NCBI GenBank assembly: GCA_029547805.1
Contig: JAKPOP010000001.1
Span: forward strand, 186,001 to 250,000
Source of the DNA: Deltaproteobacteria bacterium
GTDB lineage: Bacteria; Myxococcota_A; UBA9042; DTJE01
Length of the DNA: 64,000 nt
Direction: 5' to 3'
Shown: positions 25,747-34,772 of the stretch, piece after piece
Numbering within the stretch: the stretch's first letter is position 1
How the letters are laid out: each line of letters opens with the position of its first letter
Made by a program: the position numbers and the translations under genes
Notes under the pieces: model-generated
Database searches by the model: none
Seen by the model: the letters and a program-made list of their open reading frames with translations, nothing else
Told to the model about the DNA's origin: nothing

Positions 25747-27831
25747 ATGAGCGACGGAAACATCCACCAGCCGATGGTCCGGGACGAGAGCACGATGCGG
25801 GAGTTCACGGTCCGGGCGCTGCTGATCGGCCTGGTGATGTGCGTGGTGCTGGGGGCCGCCAACGCCTACCTGGGCCTCAAGGCCGGCATGACCATTGCCG
25901 CGACCTACCCGGCGGCCGTGATCGGCATGGCGATCCTCCGGCTCTTCAAGGGGACCCTGCTGGAGGAGAACTTCGCCCGGACCGTCGGGTCCATCGGGGA
26001 GTCAGTGGCCGCCGGGGCGATCTTCACCCTGCCGGCCTTCGTGATCCTCGGGGTCTGGAAGTTCCAGCCCGAGACGCTGGTCACCGACTACCTGATGAGC
26101 GCCGCCCTGATGATCCTCGGCGGCGCCCTGGGGATCTTCTTCGTGGCCATCCTGCGCCGCGTGATGGTCGAGGACCGGTCGCTGCCCTTCCCGGAGTCGG
26201 TGGCCGCGGCGGAGATCCACAAGGCGGGCCAGAAGGGGACCTCGGCGGCGGGCATCCTGTTCCGGGCCATGGGCGTCGGAGGGCTGATCAAACTGCTGGG
26301 GCGTACCGATGCCGGCACCTTCGACGGGCTGGGGGTCTTCTTCTCGAGCAACAGTTTCCAGGTGGCCGTGGGGCACCTGCGGGACGGCCTGGTGCGGCTG
26401 GGGATGCTGAAGGACCAGGACCCGGCGACCGTGAAGGCCGGGGGCATCACCTCGGTGTCGGCCCCGGCGGCCACTCCGGCCTACATCGGCGTCGGCTACA
26501 TCATCGGGCCCGAGATGGGCGCCTTGAACTTCGCCGGGGGCGTGCTGGCCTGGGGCCTGCTGGTGCCCCTGCTGGTCTATTTCCTGGGCCCGGGGCTCAT
26601 CGACTCCTACCTGCCCCGGACCGGTGGGGACGAGGCAGCGGCCTGGGGGAGCATCGCGAACCACCTCTACAAGTTCATCGTGCGTCCCATCGCCGTGGGA
26701 GGCATGCTGGTCGGGGCCGTCTACACCCTGTTCCGGATGCGGGACAAGCTCTACGGCGGCCTGAAGCGGAGCGTCGGCGACCTGAAGAAGTCGGCCACTG
26801 CCACCCAGGAGACCCGGCGGACCGAGCGGGACATCCCCTTCCGGACCGTGCTGCTGTCCCTCGGGGGCATCTTCCTGCTGATGGTGGCCCTCTACCTGTA
26901 CTTCATCGGCATCGTCCACGGGGCCATCCTGGCGGCCCTGGTGATGCTCGTCACGGGCTTCTTCTTCGCTGCCGTGTCGGGGAACCTCGTGGGGACGATC
27001 GGGTCCTCGAACAACCCCATCTCGGGGCTGACGCTGGCCACCACGATCATCGCGGGGCTGGTCATGGTGCTGATCGGGGTCACGGGCCCCAGCGCCGTCA
27101 CGGCGGTCCTGGGGGTCGCGGCGGTGGTCTGCGTCTCCTCGGCGGTGGCCGGGGAGATGCTCCAGGACCTGAAGGCCGGGCACATCCTGGGCGGTACCCC
27201 CTGGCGGATGCAGGTCGGAGACCTGGTCGGCGTGCTGCTGGCGGGTCTCGTGATGTTCTTCCCCCTCTACATCCTCCACAACTCGGACCTGGCCGCGAAC
27301 CCGGGCATCGGCGGCTTCGGCGGCAAGAACCTCCCGGCGCCCCAGGCGAGCCTCATGGCCGCCATCTCCCAGGCCATCGTCGGCGGCGAGATGGCCTGGC
27401 CCCTGGTCGTGGTCGGGGTGCTGATGGGCGTCGCCCTGATCCTGGTCAAGGTCCGCAGCCCGATGCTCTTCTCGGTCGGCATGTACCTGCCCCTGGAGAC
27501 GACCTTCGCGATCTTCGTCGGGGGCCTGATCCGGTGGGCGGTGGAGCGGGTCGCGGACCGCCGGGGCCTCAACGAGGCCCAGAAGGGACGCGTGTCCAAT
27601 GCCGGCGTGCTCACGGCCTCGGGCCTCATCGCCGGGGAGGCCCTGATGGGGCTGATCATCGCCGCGGTGGTCTTCTTCCGGGGCGGCTTCCCGGCCCTCA
27701 CGATCTTCGACCCCGTGGCCGCCTGGCTCGCGATCCCCGTCTTTCTGTTCCTGATTCTCTACCTGGTGTTCGGCCCGCTGCGACGGGCCGGACGCCCGGA
27801 CGAGGAGGCGCCGCCCCCGGCGGTGATGTGA
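25747..27831 (+). CDS. OPT-family oligopeptide transporter
   Basis: 694-residue inner-membrane proton-coupled carrier of the OPT superfamily (bacterial YgiS/TIGR00733-like branch). It opens with EFTVRALLIGLVMCVVLGAANAYLGLKAGMT, the family's first helix signature. About fourteen to sixteen helices follow, with conserved KAGGITSVS near 235, GSSNNPISGLTLATTI near 418 (the NPISG motif) and VAGEMLQDLKAGHILG near 470. The substrate may be peptides or metal chelates; sequence does not decide. A strong GGAGG-type ribosome site precedes the ATG. The stop overlaps a PqqD-like gene. Confidence 0.95.
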   Translation: MSDGNIHQPMVRDESTMREFTVRALLIGLVMCVVLGAANAYLGLKAGMTIAATYPAAVIGMAILRLFKGTLLEENFARTVGSIGESVAAGAIFTLPAFVILGVWKFQPETLVTDYLMSAALMILGGALGIFFVAILRRVMVEDRSLPFPESVAAAEIHKAGQKGTSAAGILFRAMGVGGLIKLLGRTDAGTFDGLGVFFSSNSFQVAVGHLRDGLVRLGMLKDQDPATVKAGGITSVSAPAATPAYIGVGYIIGPEMGALNFAGGVLAWGLLVPLLVYFLGPGLIDSYLPRTGGDEAAAWGSIANHLYKFIVRPIAVGGMLVGAVYTLFRMRDKLYGGLKRSVGDLKKSATATQETRRTERDIPFRTVLLSLGGIFLLMVALYLYFIGIVHGAILAALVMLVTGFFFAAVSGNLVGTIGSSNNPISGLTLATTIIAGLVMVLIGVTGPSAVTAVLGVAAVVCVSSAVAGEMLQDLKAGHILGGTPWRMQVGDLVGVLLAGLVMFFPLYILHNSDLAANPGIGGFGGKNLPAPQASLMAAISQAIVGGEMAWPLVVVGVLMGVALILVKVRSPMLFSVGMYLPLETTFAIFVGGLIRWAVERVADRRGLNEAQKGRVSNAGVLTASGLIAGEALMGLIIAAVVFFRGGFPALTIFDPVAAWLAIPVFLFLILYLVFGPLRRAGRPDEEAPPPAVM

Positions 27832-28169
27832 CCGGCATGCCCCGCAGACCGCCCCCGCCGGACCTCTGGGAGACCTGTCCCCGGACTGCCCGGGCTTGGG
27901 AGCGGGCCGAGGACGGCCACGTGGTGCTGCTGGTGCCGAAGTTCGACGGGGCCATCCTCGGGCGCTTCCTGCAGCCTCGTCTGCGAAACCCCTGGATGCG
28001 GATCCACCTGGATGCCCTGGGGTCGGCGGTCTGGGAGCGCTGCGACGGGACCCGGACCGGCGCCCGGATCGCCGAGGAGATGGCCCGGTGCTTCCCGGAC
28101 CTCCCGTCGATGCCCGATCGGGTCCGGCAGTTCCTGCGGCTGCTCCAGTCCCAGGGGCACGTCGCCTGA
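27828..28169 (+). CDS. PqqD-like (RRE fold) small protein coupled to the OPT transporter
   Basis: About 110-113 residues. The middle and end match the PqqD/RiPP-recognition-element pattern: VPKFDGAILGRFLQPR, then LDALGSAVWERCDGTRTGARIAEEM and LRLLQSQGHV. PqqD-type proteins present leader peptides to modifying enzymes. No precursor peptide or radical SAM RiPP enzyme lies beside it, so here it may act as a stand-alone adaptor. The start is GTG 27828, overlapping the transporter's TGA (GTGA), or ATG 27837. Coupling to a peptide transporter makes peptide handling plausible, but that is inference. Confidence 0.8.
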   Translation: MTGMPRRPPPPDLWETCPRTARAWERAEDGHVVLLVPKFDGAILGRFLQPRLRNPWMRIHLDALGSAVWERCDGTRTGARIAEEMARCFPDLPSMPDRVRQFLRLLQSQGHVA

Positions 28170-28293
28170 TCCATTCGGTCGCCGGACACGGTGCAGGCCC
28201 CCGGTGACCTCCGGCGGTCCGGGGCATCGAGGCATCCGGTCGTGATGTCCGTGGCAGGAGAAGGGGCCGCCAGTCCGCCTGGGGCCGGCCCGG

Positions 28294-29790
28294 CTACCAG
28301 GTGGCCGTCAGCGTGTAGGTGCTCGTGGTCGAGTAGGCCTTGTTGTAGCCGTAGACGACCACATAGACCGTGGCGGTCCCCGACGAGGACCCCTGGAGGG
28401 AGAACCTTTCGAGCAGCCCCTTGTCGTTCTCGCTCTTGGTCACCAGCGTTCCCGAGGCATCGTAGGCCGCCAGGTCGTAGTCCTTGCTGGACGGGGGCTG
28501 CATGGTCACCTGGAGCGTCCGTCCGGCCGGCAGGTCCACCCGGAAGACGTCGATGTCCGAGGTGCTGGAGATCTTGCCGGTCAGGGTGGTGGTCCCCGGG
28601 AGGACCTGGGCGGTGCTCATGGCGTTGTTTGGCTCCACCTCGGTCTTCGGCGAGGTCGTGCCGCCGCCGGTCCCGCCGGTGGTCGGGGGCACCACGGTCG
28701 CCACCAGTTTCACGCCGGAACAGGCCGAGTAGGCGTGAATGCCGATGTACCAGGTCCCGGCGGCGGGGCTCGTCACCGAGACGCTCTCGGCGTTGCCGTC
28801 CAGATAGGGCCGGTACTGGTAGTTCGAGGCATCGGGCAGCGCCCCCTGCCGGACGTAGAGGTCCGCGTCGCCGGTCCCCGAGGACATCGCGACCTGGAGG
28901 GACTGCTGGCCGCTGGGGACCTGGATCGAGAAGTACTGCCAGGACCCGGTGGCCCCACTGAGGTTCGACAGGGCCACGCCGCTCTGGAGGGCGGTCACGG
29001 TGGGCGTCGTGGGCGGCGTGGTGCCGCCCCCGGAGGTGCCGCCGCCAGCCGTGGTGCCGGTCAGGTGGGAGGCGATGAAGGAGGCGTAGGTGTCCACGCG
29101 GGTGTTGGCCCCCTCCTGGACGCAGGTGCTGTCGCCATAGGACGTCACCGCCACGAGGGTCTTCACGCCGTTGATCGTCGCGAAGGTGGGTCCCCCCGAG
29201 TCCCCCTGGCAGGTCCCCTTGGAGTCGGGGCCGTAGTAGAGGAAGGTCGAGTCCTGGCCCGTGATCTTGAGGTCCACGGTCCGGCGGGTCCCGTTGCCCG
29301 TCTGGTAGTAGGCATTGGTCACTCCGTAGCCCACCATCTGGAGGGTCTGCCCCACGAGGTTCGGCAGCGTCGTCTGCTGCCACGGCATCGGCGCCACCGG
29401 GGCATCCTGGGCCAGCGTCAGGTAGGCCACGTCGTTGATGGGCGCCCCGTCGCTGCGGACGTAGTAGGAGGAGTGCGCGGCCCCGCCGATGACCCCCACG
29501 GTCGTGCCGCTGCCCCCCACGGTGGTCCCGAAGAACACCTTGATCTGCGTCACCGGATAGCCCGTCTCCTTGAGGCAGTGGCCGGCGGTGACGACGGTCC
29601 GGGAGGCGATCACGGTCCCGGTGCAGAACTGGGCCCCCTGGTAGGTCAAGGCCACCACCGCGACATCCGTCGTATCGACCGCCCCGTTGATGATGGGCGT
29701 GCCGGTCATGCCCGGAAGCTCCACCCCGCCATCTCCGCAGGCCCACAGGAACGCCATCAACACCCCGAGTCCCCATCGAACGGTTCGCAT
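28294..29790 (-). CDS. Secreted trypsin-like serine protease with two pre-peptidase C-terminal (PPC) domains
   Basis: 498 residues. Lipoprotein-type signal ending AFLWAC (C18), mature start around IINGAVDTTDVAVVAL, and an S1 protease with catalytic H71 (VVTAGHC), D120 (PINDVAYL) and S198 (GDSGGP). After a Thr/Gly/Pro linker (~235-265) come two beta-sandwich PPC-like domains (~270-360 and ~385-495), the second opening with the typical EVEPNNAMSTAQ. PPC domains are usually removed after export. It is probably extracellular or cell-surface and used in predation or scavenging. GGGAGGA eight bases upstream supports the start. It is monocistronic, with 154 bases to the next gene. Confidence 0.93.
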   Translation of the reverse strand: MRTVRWGLGVLMAFLWACGDGGVELPGMTGTPIINGAVDTTDVAVVALTYQGAQFCTGTVIASRTVVTAGHCLKETGYPVTQIKVFFGTTVGGSGTTVGVIGGAAHSSYYVRSDGAPINDVAYLTLAQDAPVAPMPWQQTTLPNLVGQTLQMVGYGVTNAYYQTGNGTRRTVDLKITGQDSTFLYYGPDSKGTCQGDSGGPTFATINGVKTLVAVTSYGDSTCVQEGANTRVDTYASFIASHLTGTTAGGGTSGGGTTPPTTPTVTALQSGVALSNLSGATGSWQYFSIQVPSGQQSLQVAMSSGTGDADLYVRQGALPDASNYQYRPYLDGNAESVSVTSPAAGTWYIGIHAYSACSGVKLVATVVPPTTGGTGGGTTSPKTEVEPNNAMSTAQVLPGTTTLTGKISSTSDIDVFRVDLPAGRTLQVTMQPPSSKDYDLAAYDASGTLVTKSENDKGLLERFSLQGSSSGTATVYVVVYGYNKAYSTTSTYTLTATW

Positions 29791-29944
29791 GGACAGGTCC
29801 TCCCGATTCCGACACGCCTGGTCCGGGTTGGGCCCCCAGCCCGGACGCTGACCAAAGGGCAATGCTGGTCCCCGTCGATCAGCCTTGTCAATACGCTTTT
29901 TCGAAGTCAGGGGACGATCTGTTCCATCAAGGGCCCAGGGGACG

Positions 29945-30994
29945 TCAGATCGCCCGGAACCGGTCTGCCGGATCGGCGTGATCCACCGCGACCAGACCCT
30001 CGGACTCCAGGATGTCCAGAGCCCCGACAACCTCCGAGAGGGTCAGGAAGATCTCGAAGGTGTGGACCCGGCCGAAGAGGGCCAGGCTGACCTCTTTGAG
30101 GGTCATCGGCCCCTGCCGCTGGAGGATCCGGTGCACCTCCCGGATCCGGCGGTCCTGGTGGTTCCGAAGGCTGCGACAGCGGTCCGCAAGGCCCTGGAAG
30201 GGGAGTTCGTGGCCCGGGCAGGCCAGCGTGCACGCCATCGCCTCGGTCCTCTGCAGGCTCTCCCGGTAGGCCCGCAGGGCCCGGTAGGGTTCCGTGTCTC
30301 CGGGCTCGGGACCCTCGAGGGTGGGGTTCGAGGTGATCGTTGGCAGGACGTGGTCCCCGGTCATCAGCACCCCGGTGCCCTCCAGTTCCAGGACGAGGTC
30401 CGTCGAGGAGTGGCCGGGGCGAGCGTGGACGCGCAGCCTCCGTCCCCCGCCGCCGGTCACCACGTCCCCGTCGTCGATCCCCAGAATGTCCGGGCAGGAC
30501 TGCATCATGCGCCGGGTCCGGCGAAGCAGGGACTCGAACAATCGGATCGTCTCGGGGGAAAAGCCCCCCCGCCGCAGGAAGGCCAGGACCCCCGGCGTGT
30601 CGGCCTCCGCCGCCCCCTCGACGTCCGAGAGCCGGCGCACTCCCCGCTGCCGGACCCGGACCTCGCATCCCGAGACCTCCCGGATGCGTCGGGCCTGTCC
30701 GGCATGGTCTGCATGGTGATGGGTCAGCACCAGGGTTCGGACGTCCTCGATGCGCCGCCCCCCCGCCCTCAGTGCCCCCGTCAGGGCCTCCCAGGAGGAC
30801 TCCCCGATCACCCCCGTGTCGATCAGCACCGGGTCGGGCCCATCGATCCAGTACAGGTTCACGTCCCCGACGGCGAACCCCGTTGGAATCGGAATCCGCC
30901 AGACGCCCTCGGCCACCTCAAAGAGGCGATCTCCCAGTCGTCGGCCCTCCACCAGGACCGGTCCTCCCTGATCGGGGGCAGCAGGCGCATCCAT
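29945..30994 (-). CDS. Metallo-beta-lactamase-fold hydrolase (LACTB2/GloB-like) with winged-helix tail
   Basis: 349 residues. The core motif THHHADHAGQ gives the HxHxDH metal site, with LVLIDTG-type strand before it, ARPGHSSTD and MTGDHVLP supplying further metal ligands, and CPGHE near the end. The C-terminal ~80 residues (RRIREVHRILQRQGPMTLKEV ... LDILESEGLVAVD) form a winged-helix-like domain as in LACTB2-type hydrolases. The substrate may be a thioester, lactone or RNA end; it cannot be inferred. The start codon overlaps the stop of the upstream lipoprotein gene by one base (TGATG), so it is the last gene of a three-gene operon. Confidence 0.88.
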   Translation of the reverse strand: MDAPAAPDQGGPVLVEGRRLGDRLFEVAEGVWRIPIPTGFAVGDVNLYWIDGPDPVLIDTGVIGESSWEALTGALRAGGRRIEDVRTLVLTHHHADHAGQARRIREVSGCEVRVRQRGVRRLSDVEGAAEADTPGVLAFLRRGGFSPETIRLFESLLRRTRRMMQSCPDILGIDDGDVVTGGGGRRLRVHARPGHSSTDLVLELEGTGVLMTGDHVLPTITSNPTLEGPEPGDTEPYRALRAYRESLQRTEAMACTLACPGHELPFQGLADRCRSLRNHQDRRIREVHRILQRQGPMTLKEVSLALFGRVHTFEIFLTLSEVVGALDILESEGLVAVDHADPADRFRAI

Positions 30995-32964
30995 CACAAC
31001 GACTCCGGGATGAATCCGAAATAGCGCCCCATCCAGTAGGGCAGCAGGTAGTCCGCGGGCATCTTGACGGTCCAGGGGTCCTCGGGGCAGACCTCCCGGT
31101 CGTAAGGGTCTCCCCACCACTCGAAGGTGGAGACGCAGCGCTCGTGGACCGGGATCACCTGTTCGGCGGCCATGTCGCCGTTGCGCTGCTTGCAGTAGGG
31201 CGGGTATATGGACTCGGTGTCCCGGGCCGCCTGGACCTTCCGGGCCGGGAACTGCCGGAGGCTGCAGATGCCCTCCTCGACGGCCTGCCAGGCCGGACCG
31301 TCGCTGCCGGGACCCAGGGCCTTGAAGGCCCCCCACCCGAAGTTGAACCAGGGGTTGCGCTGGACGATCAGGGCCCGGGGCTGGTTCGACTCCCGCATGA
31401 AATTCCGGTCGAAGGCCTCCTGGGCCCTGGCCCGGATCACCGGGTTCCGTTCGAACCAGATCAGCAACTGCAGCGACGAAAAGACCATGCTGAAGTTGTT
31501 GTAGTTCGACAGGCAGCCCTCGGGGCCCACGTAGAGCCACATCATCGGCAGGTAGTCGGGGTAGGGCCCCTCATCGGGATAGGGCCATCCCTCGCACTGG
31601 CCGTGGGTCTGGACCAGGCACTCGTCGTAGTAGGCCCGCAGCGCCGCATCGCCCGAGGCCTCGGCCCCGAGCAGGATGTAGGCCATGGACATCGCCGACA
31701 GGAACCCCGGGGTGTCGGCGAAGGAGAGGGCGTGCAGTCTTCCATGCTCGGTCTGGCGGCCGTCCCAGTCCACGAAGTAGAGGTCGTGCTGCTTCAGGTG
31801 CCAGGCCACCTGGGTCAGGAGGTCCTGCACGGTGGATCGGACCTCCGGGTCGTCCACCAGTCTCCACAGGGCCCCCAGGGCCAGCATGTGCCCCGCGTAC
31901 TCATCCTGGGAGACGTTGTCCAGCCAGCACCATCCGGCGAATTCCTGCAGCCCGCACCGGGGCGTGTCCACCCCGGCGGGGGTCGTGGTCCACTGCCCGG
32001 TGGTGCGATCGACCACCCAGAGGCAACCGTCGTCTCGGACCTGGACCCAGCGGTTGTCGTCCTTTTCGGCATCGGTCGTGTAGGCCTCCTTCTGGGTCTC
32101 GGGGTCCGGGCAGGCGATCCCCGGGATGCCCGGGGGAATGAACTGCCGGGTGAAGACCCCGGGCACCCCCGTGACCCTCATCCGAGTGACCTCCCCCGCG
32201 AGCAGCAGCCGGATCGTGTCCAGGGCCTCGTCGGACCGCGTGACGGCGTACCGGAAGGCCTGGGATGCCAGGTAGAGGGCGCTCCAGAGGCCGTCGTTCT
32301 CGCCGCTGTGCCACTGGGCGACGTCCTGCCAGGTGGCGTGATCCGGGTCCGGCGGGGCGTGGCAGGGGGGCGGGACCCCCTCGGGGCAGGTCACCTCCTC
32401 CTTCCGCAGCGTCACGGACATGATCCACCGGAGGTCCGGGTGGATGTGCAGTCGCCGGGCGATGGCATCGTAGTCGGCGGCCTTGTCGGCCAGGGTCTCT
32501 GGGGTGGCGCCGGGGACGTCGGGGCAGGTCCCGAAGACCGGGGACCCGTAGGCCCAGGGGTCCACGCAGGCCCCGGCCTCGCACAGGCGTCCCTGGTCCT
32601 CCATGCACCGGGTCTCGACGACCGCGCCGCCGGTGCAGGCGAAGGCCCGGTAGGCGTCCTCGGAGCACCAGGCGGTTCCTTCCTCACACCCGGCGGTCTC
32701 GGCGGCGTCTGTCAGGTCCCCGGGGGCCGGGTCTCCGGAGGCGTCGGCCTGGAGGTCCCGATCCCCGTCGTCGAGGACCGGGTCGGGCAGCGCGTCGGAT
32801 CCGCCATCCCGGGGGAGGTCCTGGGCCGCCTCGGCCGGGAGGTCCGTCGGTGGGACGTCCCGCAGGTCCGTCGTCTCGCCGCCTCCGCAGGCCAGGGGGA
32901 CCAGGAGCACCACCCATCGCAGGAAGCCGGGAACCCGGGACGCCAGGGGCCTTCGATACCTCAT
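30994..32964 (-). CDS. Large secreted lipoprotein of unknown function, possible alpha/alpha-barrel
   Basis: 656 residues. Signal peptide ending in LACGGG (lipobox), then an Asp/Pro/Ala-rich linker of ~65 residues, then a Cys-containing module (CEEGTAWC ... CTGG ... CEAGACV). From ~150 on it is rich in helices with Trp and aromatic residues (GENDGLWSALYLASQAFRYA; WCWLDNVSQDEYAGHMLALGALWR; HLKQHDLYFVDWDG), a spacing reminiscent of (alpha/alpha)6-barrel polysaccharide lyases and hydrolases, though no family signature was recognised. GAGGAGG before the ATG is a strong ribosome site. It lies 11 bases after the other unknown lipoprotein gene, and the pair probably functions together at the cell surface. 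Confidence 0.8.
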   Translation of the reverse strand: MRYRRPLASRVPGFLRWVVLLVPLACGGGETTDLRDVPPTDLPAEAAQDLPRDGGSDALPDPVLDDGDRDLQADASGDPAPGDLTDAAETAGCEEGTAWCSEDAYRAFACTGGAVVETRCMEDQGRLCEAGACVDPWAYGSPVFGTCPDVPGATPETLADKAADYDAIARRLHIHPDLRWIMSVTLRKEEVTCPEGVPPPCHAPPDPDHATWQDVAQWHSGENDGLWSALYLASQAFRYAVTRSDEALDTIRLLLAGEVTRMRVTGVPGVFTRQFIPPGIPGIACPDPETQKEAYTTDAEKDDNRWVQVRDDGCLWVVDRTTGQWTTTPAGVDTPRCGLQEFAGWCWLDNVSQDEYAGHMLALGALWRLVDDPEVRSTVQDLLTQVAWHLKQHDLYFVDWDGRQTEHGRLHALSFADTPGFLSAMSMAYILLGAEASGDAALRAYYDECLVQTHGQCEGWPYPDEGPYPDYLPMMWLYVGPEGCLSNYNNFSMVFSSLQLLIWFERNPVIRARAQEAFDRNFMRESNQPRALIVQRNPWFNFGWGAFKALGPGSDGPAWQAVEEGICSLRQFPARKVQAARDTESIYPPYCKQRNGDMAAEQVIPVHERCVSTFEWWGDPYDREVCPEDPWTVKMPADYLLPYWMGRYFGFIPESL

Positions 32965-32975
32965 GGGACGCCTCC

Positions 32976-34610
32976 TCACTCGGGGAACAGGGGGGTGACG
33001 CGGATGATGAAGCCCTCGTCCGCCGGGGCCACGAACCGCAGGGTCCGGTCGTCCAGCACGATGGGCATCTCCTCGGCGGTCTCCTGGAAGCCAGGCCGGT
33101 TCCAGTCGAGGACCTCGGCCCGGGAGAGGGTCCAGGGGAAGGGGAGGTCGATGGGGGTCGGAAGGGCCCCGGGGTTCGCCCCCAGGACGTAGGCCGCCCG
33201 GGTCGAGGCATCCCATTTGACCAGCAGGTGCGCCCGTCCCTCCTCGCCGACGAAGGTCGTGTCCATGCCCAGGTCCAGGCGGGGGCTCATCAGGGCCGGG
33301 CCGTAGACCTCCGGCAGGGACAGGGCCCGGAGGATCGACCGCATCCGCACGGCCGTGATCTCCCGGTTGTAGCCGTAGCCAAAGAAGATGATGCCGGTGG
33401 CTCCGGCGGCGATGGTCGAGAGGATCTCCTTCCGGAGGTAGCGCTGGGTGGGGAAGGGACCCGAGGCCCAGGAGTCGCTCGGCTGCCCGCTCCAGCAGAC
33501 GCCGGTTCCAATCCCGTCGTCGAAGGCGTAGCCCTGCATCCACATCCAGACCACGGCATCGGGATGGGCCCGGCGCCGGAGGCTGTGGGCCAGTTCCCAT
33601 CCGGCCGTGAAGGACCTCCGATGGTCGGGGTCGTTCCAGGCCAGCCAGTCGTCGTAGCACTCCCCCTGCTCGCCCTTCTGGCCATAGAGGATGGCATCGA
33701 GGCTTCCCCCCTCGAAGCGATTGCACACGTAGGTGTACGTGTCCCCGATGAGGAGGTTCGTGGTCTTCGCGAAGGCATCGGCCACGGAGTCCTGCAGGTA
33801 GTCATCGTAGCCATCGCCACCGCCGATCATGCGGAAGGTCGGATGCCAGCAGAACCAAGGCAGGTCCTCGAAGGGGGGCAACGTCGGGGCGTTTTCGGGC
33901 GACCAGCGGCCCCTGCGGGCCTTGAAATCCTCGAAGTCGGCCGCCATCTCGGCGATGCGCCGGGCCTTGTTGTCCGACATGTCCTCCTCGCCGTAGGGGC
34001 AGACCATGATCGGGATCGCCTCCTGGCCAGGTCCCAGGGACCCATGTTCCGGGTGCCAGATGCCGTGGAGCGGCGGGTCCACGGCCAGGAAGTCCGGGTC
34101 ACGGACGTAGTCCCATGTATAGGCGAAGTTGGCCCCTGCGGCGGCGGCGGCGTGGAGGTTCTCGATGCCGTTGTCCACGTGACCGATGACCTGGCCCGTG
34201 TCAGGGTCGATGCGGCACTGGCCGGGGCCCGAGACGCCGTCCCAGGCACCGATGTACGACGGGTGGACTCCCAGTCCAAAGATGGGGCGCATCTGGCCCG
34301 ACACGGGGTCCTTCACGGTCAGGAACCGGAGGTCGTCGATCGTCCGGGTCGCCTCGGCGGTCCACCAGGTGGGCCCGGTGGGGCCCTCGTCACCCAGGTC
34401 CGTGTTCGCAATGTCCCCGGGGTCCATCGCCGGCGGTCCATCGGGGACCATGTCGATGATGGCGTCCCCGGGCAGGTCCTCGGCTGCGCAGATGTCCGGG
34501 CATCGGGGACAGGAGTCGCAGGGGGCGCAGGGATCCGGGTTGCCGCTGCCGCACCCGGCGGCCAGGACCCACGGCAGGGCGATGGTTGTGACAAGGCAAC
34601 GCGTGGTCAT
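32976..34610 (-). CDS. Secreted lipoprotein of unknown function, possible TIM-barrel hydrolase
   Basis: 544 residues. Signal peptide with lipobox AAGC, a Cys-dense stretch (CAPCDSCPRCPDIC) and Asp/Pro linker, then a domain with alternating strands and helices (AGANFAYTWDYVRDPDF; GQEAIPIMVCPYGEEDM; LLIGDTYTYVCNRFEGG; AVVWMWMQGYAF; ATGIIFFGYGYNREIT) that looks like a TIM barrel, followed by a beta-rich C-terminal domain (from ~440). This resembles glycoside hydrolase architecture, but I cannot place the family or point with confidence to catalytic acids. It heads the 34.6-29.9 kb operon. GAGGAG before the ATG supports the start. Confidence 0.78.
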   Translation of the reverse strand: MTTRCLVTTIALPWVLAAGCGSGNPDPCAPCDSCPRCPDICAAEDLPGDAIIDMVPDGPPAMDPGDIANTDLGDEGPTGPTWWTAEATRTIDDLRFLTVKDPVSGQMRPIFGLGVHPSYIGAWDGVSGPGQCRIDPDTGQVIGHVDNGIENLHAAAAAGANFAYTWDYVRDPDFLAVDPPLHGIWHPEHGSLGPGQEAIPIMVCPYGEEDMSDNKARRIAEMAADFEDFKARRGRWSPENAPTLPPFEDLPWFCWHPTFRMIGGGDGYDDYLQDSVADAFAKTTNLLIGDTYTYVCNRFEGGSLDAILYGQKGEQGECYDDWLAWNDPDHRRSFTAGWELAHSLRRRAHPDAVVWMWMQGYAFDDGIGTGVCWSGQPSDSWASGPFPTQRYLRKEILSTIAAGATGIIFFGYGYNREITAVRMRSILRALSLPEVYGPALMSPRLDLGMDTTFVGEEGRAHLLVKWDASTRAAYVLGANPGALPTPIDLPFPWTLSRAEVLDWNRPGFQETAEEMPIVLDDRTLRFVAPADEGFIIRVTPLFPE

Positions 34611-34722
34611 GGACGGCTCCTCCAGGTCGTGTCGGGTCATGGACGCCGGGCGCAGCGTTCCGGGGAAATGCTGCCGGGAATCACGCCCGGTGGCAATCCT
34701 TTTCTCGACACCTCGAATCCCA

Positions 34723-34751
34723 TTGTCCAGCGGCTGGCGCCTCTCTAGACT
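34723..34751 (+). promoter_or_regulatory. Promoter TTGTCC-N17-TAGACT for the histidine kinase gene
   Basis: -35 TTGTCC at 34723-34728 and -10 TAGACT at 34746-34751 with 17-base spacing, in the 162-bp divergent gap. Predicted start of transcription is near 34758, and GGGAGG at 34760-34765 precedes ATG 34773. Confidence 0.6.
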
Positions 34752-34772
34752 GGGGCAACGGGAGGTGCATGC

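Noticed and set aside
29861-29891. TTGACA on the minus strand as promoter of the trypsin gene
   Set aside because: The -35 is perfect, but no acceptable -10 occurs 16-19 bases downstream.
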